Of a stretch of DNA of 64,000 bases, positions 56,484 through 64,000 are shown in pieces. This DNA is from Puccinellia tenuiflora (lineage: Eukaryota; Streptophyta; Magnoliopsida; Poales; Poaceae): NCBI GenBank assembly GCA_012064385.1, contig QRDG01001729.1, forward strand, positions 490,391-554,390. Reading direction: 5' to 3'. The notes beneath the pieces are model-generated. The model searched no databases, was not told the origin of the DNA, and saw nothing but the letters and a program-made list of their open reading frames with translations. The translations under genes and the position numbers were made by a program. How positions within the stretch are numbered: position 1 is the first letter of the stretch; each line of letters begins with the position of its first letter.

Positions 56484-56997
56484 AACACGCAGCGATCATG
56501 CACGCAGAGGGCTTTGCATCGATGTACGTGGGAGCTCGAACGTGCACGCGGGGGGCTTCACGAGATGTACGCGCGGAGCTCCAACGATCGATCGGCGTAC
56601 AGGGTCATGGCGCGACGTACGCGGACGCGCGCGTGGGACGCGCGGGAGCTTTGCTGGCACCCGGTCTGGAAGTCAACAAAATTAATTTCGCCACCTTTAG
56701 AAACCCACCACGTGGCGTCCTCGTGACTATCAAAAGTGCCCTTTTCAAAGGGAAACCTTTTGTTAGGTGCACCCTCTGGCTAGTGTGGAAAGTTTACGAG
56801 TTCGTCGAGGTTTGTCATACTTGTTGTGCAAAAAAAAAAAGAGATTTGCCATACTTAACGATCAAAATATGTTGCTCGGTTCAACTCGTTAAAATTTACA
56901 AGTTCAAGTTAAATGAGTCGAGCTCAAATTCGTAAGTTTCAAGTTTTATTTTGAAAGCCGCTACACACCGTTTCCTGGTCAAAGTGTGCGGCAAGCT
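56484..56997. other. Unclassified repeat bordering element C
   Basis: A GC-rich first part with many ACGTACGC/GCGCGC motifs (56520-56660), then AT-rich sequence with AAAGGGAAACCTTTTG and GAGTCGAGCTC phrases similar to 32350-33100. No gene. Confidence 0.35.
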
Positions 56998-57499
56998 CCG
57001 CCCTGGGGAGCTCCTCCCTAGCGCCCGAGCGATCCCCTGGTTTCATTTCGCTCAACTATCGCTCAGTTGGGCCTAGATGCTAGCGACCCATTTACCTCGT
57101 TCGGTCGTATTTTTTTTGCTATTCCTCACCCTAGCGTACGTCCAGGCGGTCCAACTGGTTATGTATAATACGAATGAAAGAAGCTGTTTAAACAGGTCCA
57201 TGCCTCACTGAAGTAGCAAGGTGTGACTAAAAAACGGACGTACACCAGTGTTGCACTAGGCTGAACCGTGAGTTGTTCAGCTAGCTTTACCATGGAATTA
57301 ATGACGACGACACAACTCTGAGATAATAAAAAAAAGATGGACAACATGCATGCATGACCGATTTGATAAATTTTCACGTACTAACGTGCGTTGTTTACCA
57401 GGAACAAATCACGTACTAACAGTATGGGACTATTCTTTGATTCGTTCGGACGCTACGCGGTCTGTTACAACTAATTTCTTCCGAACCAAAAGATAATAA

Positions 57500-58545
57500 T
57501 ACACGAAAAAAATACCCAATGAACCGAAAAAATCAGGTACACGGAAATATAAAATAGTGAACCGAAAAGCCCGTGAACCGAAAAAAGTGAACCAAAATAT
57601 AATATTGAACAAAAAATGCCGGTGAACCGAAAATAATAGTGAACCAAAAATATCGATGAACCAAAAATGTCAGTGAACCTAAAATAAAAAGTGAACCAAA
57701 ATAACGATAAACCAAAAATGAAGGTGAATAAAAAATAGTGAACTAAAAAATGAATAAAGTAAAAATAAAAATAGTGAAAAAAACGTTAAACAGAAAATAA
57801 TGGGGAACTCAAAATGAGGGTAAGACATAAAATAATAGTGAACCAAAAAAATCAATGAACCAAAAACAGAGTGAACCACAAAATAGTGAACCAAAAAATA
57901 ACAGTGAGCCGAAAATGTCAATGAAACAAAAAATAATAGTGAACCGAAAATACCGATGAATCAAAAATGTCTGAAACCAAAAATTCGGATAAATCGAAAA
58001 TAATAGTGAACCACAAATGCCGATAAACCAAAAAATGTAAGTGAACCAAAACTAATAGTGAACCAAAAATGCCGATGAACAAAATATATCAAAAATAATA
58101 GTGAACCAAAAATTATAGCGAAACAAAAATTTGGATAAACCGAAAATAACAGTGAACCACAAATTCGGGTGAACCAAAAATTCGGGTGAACCGAAAATAA
58201 TAGTGAACCAAAAATTCGGATAAACCAAAAATAATAGTGAACCAAAAATCCAAAATTTCGGGTGAACCGAAAATAATAGTGAACCAAAAATTCGGGTGAA
58301 CCGAAAATAACACTGAACCAAAAATTTGGGTGAACCGAAAACAATAGTGAACCAAAAATTCGGATGAACCGAAAAGAATAGTGAACCAAAAATAATAGTG
58401 AACCAAAAATTCGAATGAACTGAAAGTAATAGTAAACCGAAAATAATAGTGAATCAAAAATTCTGATCAACCGAAAATAACGCGTGAACCGAAAATAATA
58501 ATGAACCAAAAGTTCGGATGAACCGAAATTAATAGTGAACCAAAA
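57500..58545. repeat. Minisatellite of TTCGG/CCGAA hairpin units inside the second MULE
   Basis: More than 30 variants of a unit near 34 bases (AATAGTGAACCAAAAATTCG then GGTGAACCGAAAAT). In many units TTCGG and CCGAA are reverse complements with a 5-base loop (GTGAA or ATGAA), best preserved from 58130 to 58520. Minus-strand frames with recurring Phe, Trp and His residues (58569-57961, 58457-58113) are by-products. Confidence 0.9.
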
Positions 58546-58559
58546 ATATATTTTTGAAA

Positions 58560-59090
58560 AGTAGTTCATATTTTAAAATGGATCATATTTGAAAAAAATC
58601 ATTTTGAAAATGGTTCATATTTGTAAAATATTCATTTTTGAAAAAATATTCAGATTTAAAATGTATTTAGTTTTGTAAAAGAAACAAAGAATAAAAAATG
58701 AAAACAGGAAAAAGAAAAAAAAGAATAAAAAATGAAAAAAATGAAAAACATAAATAAACAAAAAAGAAAAAAGAAAAAAATAAAAAGTAAAAATCTAAAA
58801 TAAAATTTTTAGAAACGTGAGGAACCATAATAAGGAAGTCAAGAAAAAAACAGTACTAAAATAGTAGAAACAGAAACAGAAAAAAGAAAAAGAATACAAA
58901 AAAATGGAAAATAACAAAAAAGCTTATGGAAAAAAACATAACAGAAAACAAAAAAAACGATTGCTGAGAAAAATAAACTAAGAAAACTGAAACAGAAAAA
59001 ACAAAATAAGAAGAAAAAAGAAAAACATAGAATGCATTAAAACTGAACAAGAAAATAAATGAAAATGAAAAAAAAATAACAGAACAAAGA
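58560..59090. repeat. A-rich low-complexity stretch
   Basis: Mostly AAAAAGAAAAAA-type sequence, with a few ATTCATTTTTGAAAA units at the left. Inside the second MULE. No coding value. Confidence 0.9.
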
Positions 59091-59319
59091 ACGCAACCTA
59101 ATTGCTATTTGCTAACACGACGTCCTCGTGTCCCTACGTGCCTACACGAACGAAGGAAAGGTCCCTGACTAGCAAGCTGTCTCGCATACGTGCACGAATG
59201 GAAGTCTCGAACGAGCGGACAAGAAGCACGTTAAACGGGCCGAGCCCAAGATAGCAATTCCTTTAGCGAAATGAGGGTACAAATCGCTCGCGCGATAGCG
59301 AGCAGTTTCCCCGCCCTGG

Positions 59320-62200
59320 GCTAGGTTAGTAGGTGCGATGGCTCAGAACCCAAGCTAAATAGAGGCCCACACCTCATGTATTTCATTTTTATTTGTAGAA
59401 CCATGTGTTGTAGACATGTAGTTTCAGCCCAAAGTTTATGGGCACTGCTTTGATATTTTTTCCTAGGGCCCTTCAGACATCAGGCCCGACAGATACGGAG
59501 TATTTTTCTCTAGGACACAAATTCCTTTGGAATCCCGAAACATGAGATTTGTTACTACTGCCCGTTCATAGGAAAGAAACACATGCATCAGGAGAGAGGG
59601 AGACAGCGAGCGATCACTAAACTCCATATATTGGTTTTTATGTGTAATTGGTTGCACAGGAATACATCGCCTCCAAATTTGAATATCTACCTCTTATGAT
59701 CTAAACGCCTCCAAATGGCTCCTGAATTAAAAAGAATCTAGTTGTGGAGTTTTTCCAGTTTTTTATTGAAAACATTATATAGTCCAAAGAGCCGCTCAGT
59801 TCATGTAATTCCCTGACGACTTCAGTGCGCATCTGCCCTTTCATCGTTTCTTGTTTGCAAAACTTACTTCATCTCGTTATGCTCATTTCCAGATTTCCTA
59901 TTATTACTGTTTGCACTGCCACCCTGACAGTATATGGAATATCACAGAAAATATTATTTGCCACATGAGGTGGTTAAGAGACAAACCTTCCTTCAACATT
60001 ATTTTATTCTCAATGCATGTGGTGTTTGATAATTTCCTGATCTACTTTTGTTACGGTGAGAAAACAAGACAAGTCAATTATACGCGCACATGAGAGTCAA
60101 TTTCAGCTCCTGAGCTGTCCTTGGTGTTGCGATGACAGCTAATTTGCATGTTGTTGCCATAAATAATTAGTTTGCATGTTAGGCTCCACTTGGTCCGTTG
60201 AAGCATTGCCATCAGCAACACCCATCGAGATTGTAGAGGCACTGATGAAGATCGCTTGGAGCAATTAATTAAGAATGGATTACGAATAGCAAGAAAACTA
60301 ACCCTATTCAAAGAAAGAATTGGGAAGGAGAGCGGGGAATTTATTTATTTTTTGAACTGGGAGAGCGGGGAATGCAAATGGCTACCGAGTTCATATCCTC
60401 ATTAAATAGTAAAATATTTAAAAATAAATTAAAATGGCAACAAACATATACAAGTTTTTCACATACATGCAATTTTTTATGAAATGATATTTATGGTGTT
60501 TTACGCGAAAAAACAAATCCCCTGCCAAATTGAAATTAAAAAATATTTTTAAAGCACGGTTTTTTCTACACAGAGCATTAAAAATGTCATTTCGTCACGA
60601 AACTTTGCACACATGTAAAAACACTTGGATATGTTTGCTACATCTTTTCTTCAAGTTTTTTTTAAAAAGAATTTACTTAATCTTTTTTAATCAACGAGGA
60701 GCATATGAGCTCCGGAGACAAAGCGCCTCTCCTGATGGAGAGAGTCCATCTTATTTAAATACTAGACCCAAACAACATCATGCGGCTCATCATGCCGGTT
60801 CTAGGAGGCCCTTTCAATGCTCACTAGCGACTAACCCTATCACGCTGGCTACCTCCTCCTCAATGCGTCCCCTCGCCACCATCGGGCAAAGCTTGTACCA
60901 TGGTCATCATCTTTGTGTCTACTGGTTATATGTGACGAGGGAGGGGAAGCGTTCTCATCGTCCCCTGTTATGTGTGTGCATGTGGGGTGGGGCCCTGGGG
61001 GTGGGGTGGGGGTGCATGGGCTAGCGCGCCCTAGTGGACTTGCTTCTGCTGGCATGATGTACTTTGGCTATGACGATGTCATCACCTTCTTATACGCCTA
61101 GACGAGTCTGCCCTAGAAGCTTTGTGATGGTGCATTCCCGGTGGCGCTTCTCCATGTCCTTCGCCGGGAACGACATGGTGTATCTTCCATGCAGAAATGG
61201 GCATATTTGACAAGCTCCTCTGTGTACTCATTCGTCTGGTGGTATTTAGGAGTCGGCGGTAAAGGGTTGGGATGAATCACTACCCAATGATGATCGTTCT
61301 AGTGAGTGGTGCACCGCCAGCTTCTTGGAGGCGTCATCACAACATCTAAATGAGATTTCTCCTCCTTGATTTCTAGGGGAACCCCATAAGTTTTGTTCGT
61401 TAAACTCGACAGTTGTGGATCCACAAACATGGTTCCCTCCTTGGAGGTGTTGTCTTGGTTACCCATGGAGACCTTTGAGCGATGTCATGTCATGAGATGT
61501 TGGCCTCCACGCTTTGGTGGCTAGGTTTGATGGTGGCGTGATAATAGTGTTTTCCGCTACGCAAGGATAAAGGGGCGCAATGGATATCGTTTCCAACCCT
61601 TCCTAAACAATGCCCCTAGCCTATTTTTGGGTGGGATTCTACCTTCTACTCGTTGATTCCCTTGATTTGGGTGGTCCTGATGTCTCGGTCATGTTAATTA
61701 GGAGGTGTCGAACAATTGTCAGGATAGCGACTTTTGAGGCCACCTCTTCACCATTCATGCATGGAGTACGGGCAAGGCGAGTCATGTCGTTCTGGTTTGA
61801 AATTTGGGGACTAACTTTCAACTAGTTGTAGGTTTTTTCTTGGTGAGGATGGTCGTGTTTTCTTCTTCTTTCTTTCCATTGTCTCCTCGTAACGGATGCA
61901 TTGCTCATTACCTTATGTCGCCCGTGCTATCTTAACATTTTATTCTCAATGAAATGACGCGCTTCCAACCATGTTCGAGAAGGTGTTGGTGATTCGGTCG
62001 TTTCGAGATGATGAACTCGCAAGCATATGCATATGATAAATAAGATGACAAGTGAAGTGGGGGGAGGGATGTTGGCGTCCAATGTTGATTCTGTACACGG
62101 AGTTGTTGTATTTTCTGACCTTTTCTAAGAAATATCTTTGTGCACTATCATGTGCAGGCCTGCCAGTCCTTCAACCGCATCACTCCCACACTCAAGCTTG
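59320..62200. other. Intergenic region upstream of CesA
   Basis: 2.9 kb with no convincing gene. Frames of 60-164 codons (for example 60530-61024) show no known motif and cross AT-rich or low-complexity sequence. At 60530-60720 a repeat-like phrase (GAAACTTTGCACACATGTAAA, later GAGCATATGAGCTCCGGAGAC) resembles a common grass repeat end, but boundaries were not found. It also holds distal CesA promoter sequence. Confidence 0.4.
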
Positions 62201-62698
62201 ATTGATTGATTGCACAGTCTTCCGGCTAATAATCATCACACATTTTCCTCGCACGCACCGGTCACGGTGTCGGTGGTGTGCGTGAGAGTGCACCTACCGA
62301 AATCCACCACCACCCCCAGCCCAACGCCAACCCCAGTGATTCCCTTCTGTCGGTGACCGACGGCCGCCGCTCTCTGCCGCGCGGGCCCCACCCCGATCCA
62401 GCCCGCCTTTCTTCCACCTCCCGCCTCGCTGGCCCAAGGAGAAAAAAAACTAATCACATTAGCCATGTCGCGGAGATCCATTGTTAATTGACAGCGCAAC
62501 CACCTCACCATCGGTGGCCTGTCCTTTTCCCCCTCTCCCCCTCCCGCTAGTTAACCCCCCACTGCTACTAGTAGCAGCGGCATTCCCGTGGCTGGCTACC
62601 CCCACCGCTGCCCCCCTGAACTCCGCGCTCGGGATCGGAGGAGCTGGTCGGGGCTCGGAGTCTCCGTGCTGCCGCCGGGCGAGTCGCCTTGCCGCGCC
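62201..62698 (+). promoter_or_regulatory. CesA proximal promoter and 5' leader
   Basis: The GC content rises sharply from about 62260. No clear TATA box lies at the expected distance from the start codon. A pyrimidine patch (CCTTTTCCCCCTCTCCCCCT, 62521-62540) is typical of grass housekeeping promoters or leaders. The transcription start is not determinable from sequence alone. Confidence 0.5.
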
Positions 62699-63111
62699 AT
62701 GGACGGCGACGCGGATGCCGTGGTGAGTCCCCCCCTCCCCCTCCCCCGCCGGAGGTCTTCCGAGGAGTTCCGCTCGCATTTCGTTTCCTGTGCAGGCAGA
62801 TCTCCGGGTCCGAGGGTCTCAATTTTGGTTTTGTGTGCAGAAGCCGGGGAGGCACGGGGCCGGGCAGGTGTGCCAGATCTGCGGCGACGGGGTGGGCGCC
62901 ACGGCGGAGGGCGAGGTCTTCGCCGCCTGCGACGTCTGCGGCTTCCCGGTGTGCCGCCCCTGCTACGAGTACGAGCGCAAGGACGGCACCCAGGTCTGCC
63001 CGCAGTGCAAGACCAAGTACAAGCGCCACAAAGGTAACCATCTGTCTTTTGCCCTCTTCTTCCCCATTCTCGATTCCCTTTGGTAGATCTTACATGATTA
63101 CATCACAAACG

Positions 63112-63173
<62 letters not shown>

Positions 63174-64000
63174 TAATTCACTAGATCTTGCGGCATTACC
63201 GTAGCAAGCTAACAGAAGATAGGATATTCTGCATATTTTTAGAATTATCCAGTCTGGATGAATTGTAGCTATGGAGAATTGTGGTATATGATTCCAAATT
63301 CTTGAATTCCTAGTCGTGAACCGCAGTTGCGTGTGTTGAATCATTTCGTTGAGTCTATGCTGATCTGTGTATAACTTCTTTAGGGAGCCCAGCGATCCGT
63401 GGGGAGGAAGGTGACGATACTGATGCCGATGATGGCAGTGACTTCAACTACCCTGCATCTGGCACCGACGACCAGAAGCAGAAGGTTGCTGACAGGATGC
63501 GCAGCTGGCGCATGAACACCGGGGGTAGCGGGAACGTTGGCCACCCCAAGTATGACAGTGGCGAGATCGGGCTCTCCAAGTATGACAGTGGTGAGATCCC
63601 TCGGGGATACATCCCTTCCGTCACTAACAGCCAGGTTCGTGCTGAAGAGTTTTACTAGGTTCTGCTGAGAATATCACTGGGTATGCGCTGTTGCTTATGT
63701 TCTTGAGCTGGATTTTGCTTGCAGATGTCAGGAGAGATCCCTGGAGCTTCCCCTGATCATCATATGATGTCCCCTACCGGGAACATTGGCAAACGTGTTC
63801 CGTTTCCCTATGTCAACCATTCACGTATGTTTATTTCCTGCCATGATTGCTCATGTTTCATTTTGCAACACCCATTCTCTTGTTCCATTTTGTAACATTC
63901 GTTTGAAACGTCAATATGTGAATATTGTTTATTTTCCTTGGCCAGCAAATCCGTCTAGAGAGTTCTCTGGTAGTGTTGGGAATGTTGCATGGAAAGATAG
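62699..64000 (+). CDS. CesA: Cellulose synthase catalytic subunit, 5' part (runs off window)
   Basis: CesA makes beta-1,4-glucan from UDP-glucose in the plasma-membrane rosette complex. Exons: 62699-62722, 62841-63033, 63384-63634, 63725-63824 and 63946 to beyond 64000, all with GT-AG borders and consistent phase. About 207 residues are visible of an expected 1,080 or so. The start MDGDADAV is followed by the CesA zinc finger: CQIC (19,22), CDVC (38,41), CRPC (46,49), CPQC (61,64), all eight Cys present. Next comes an acidic variable region and the internal repeat PKYDSGEIGLSKYDSGEIPRGY. The text MSGEIPGASPDHHMMSPTGN and NPSREFSGSVGNVAWKD match the primary-wall CesA group typified by rice CESA3. 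The first membrane spans and the D,D,D,QxxRW catalytic core lie outside. No break is seen; probably functional. The exact orthologue number is uncertain. Confidence 0.95.
63113..63170. repeat. (CT)n microsatellite in CesA intron 2
   Basis: About 28 uninterrupted CT units between exons 2 and 3, 80 bases past the donor. Perfect and long, so it is likely length-polymorphic among lines. Confidence 0.97.

Larger units (their letters stand above)
57007..59310. mobile_element. Second non-autonomous MULE
   Basis: The exact 9-base duplication CCGCCCTGG stands at 56998-57006 and 59311-59319. Imperfect inverted ends: the left reads GGAGCTCCTCCCTAGCGCCC then GAGCGAT; the reverse complement of the right reads GGAAACTGCTCGCTATCGCG then CGAGCGAT, and both continue to CATTTCGCT. 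The inverted match extends about 90 bases. No transposase ORF. The interior is a minisatellite and an A-rich stretch. Confidence 0.85.

Noticed and set aside
57961..58569. 202-codon minus-strand ORF of repeated Phe-Trp-Val-His segments
   Set aside because: It is the translation of the roughly 34-base minisatellite in the MULE; no start context or conservation.
60530..61024. 164-codon plus ORF upstream of CesA
   Set aside because: Crosses an AT-rich repeat-like region then low-complexity Gly/Trp sequence; no recognised domain.

Overview
The window comes from a large, repeat-rich grass nuclear genome, most likely a Triticeae species (wheat, barley or a relative). Evidence for this is nested LTR retrotransposons with 4-5 kb LTRs, a CACTA transposon with AACCGGGACTAAAGG-type subterminal repeats, Stowaway and Harbinger MITEs, Mutator-like elements (MULEs), and a grass-type cellulose synthase gene at the right edge. 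No bacterial-type feature was seen. Only two loci look like ordinary plant genes: a decayed B3-domain (REM-like) gene on the minus strand at 1.8-3.4 kb, and the first five exons of a primary-wall-type CesA gene on the plus strand from 62.7 kb, which runs off the window. Family assignments come from motif reading, not from a search.

Left part (3.5-19.7 kb). A non-autonomous MULE (3547-5061, 9-bp target duplication AATTATTAT) carries a hairpin-unit minisatellite. A young non-autonomous Copia element (5263-7565, target duplication GGGAA) and a Harbinger-like MITE (8105-8500) follow. Next is an old coding-dead Gypsy element with about 4 kb LTRs (element A, 8755-19655). Its 3' LTR alone has been hit by a palindromic MITE.

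Middle part (19.7-29.5 kb). Two truncated Gypsy elements face each other. Element G (minus strand) keeps its 3' LTR and an antisense ORF encoding a B3-like DNA-binding protein. Element F (plus strand) keeps RNase H and part of integrase, a large intron-containing antisense ORF of the 'putative gypsy type transposon' kind, its PPT and its 3' LTR. Both antisense ORFs start next to the 3' LTR and read back toward pol. A 172-base N gap and a related LTR interrupt the F integrase. A solo LTR (30097-31524, target duplication CGGCG) and a Stowaway MITE follow.

Right-centre (33.4-56.5 kb). This is one deeply nested complex in a Tekay/Del-like chromovirus (element C, minus strand). C reads, in its own direction, integrase - LTR - gag - protease - RT, with its two pol halves on the wrong sides of the single LTR. 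Into its gag inserted element B (34874-42712, CTCAT on both sides). B has a 4.7 kb LTR and a 3' LTR cut to about 290 bp next to a fragment of another Gypsy element (D). Into the C LTR inserted a second solo LTR (44430-45755, GTTGC). Into the C integrase zinc finger inserted a 6.5 kb CACTA transposon (49811-56303, CAA). The CACTA carries a truncated TNP2 transposase, a Transposase_24-like/Ulp1-protease ORF and a small coiled-coil membrane ORF.

Right edge (57-64 kb). A second MULE (57007-59310, target duplication CCGCCCTGG) also holds a minisatellite with hairpin units. About 2.9 kb without recognisable genes follows, then CesA. The nesting gives an order of events: C rearranged, then B, the solo LTR and the CACTA landed in it, and D and the B-LTR deletion came later. 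No element in the window appears intact for autonomous movement.
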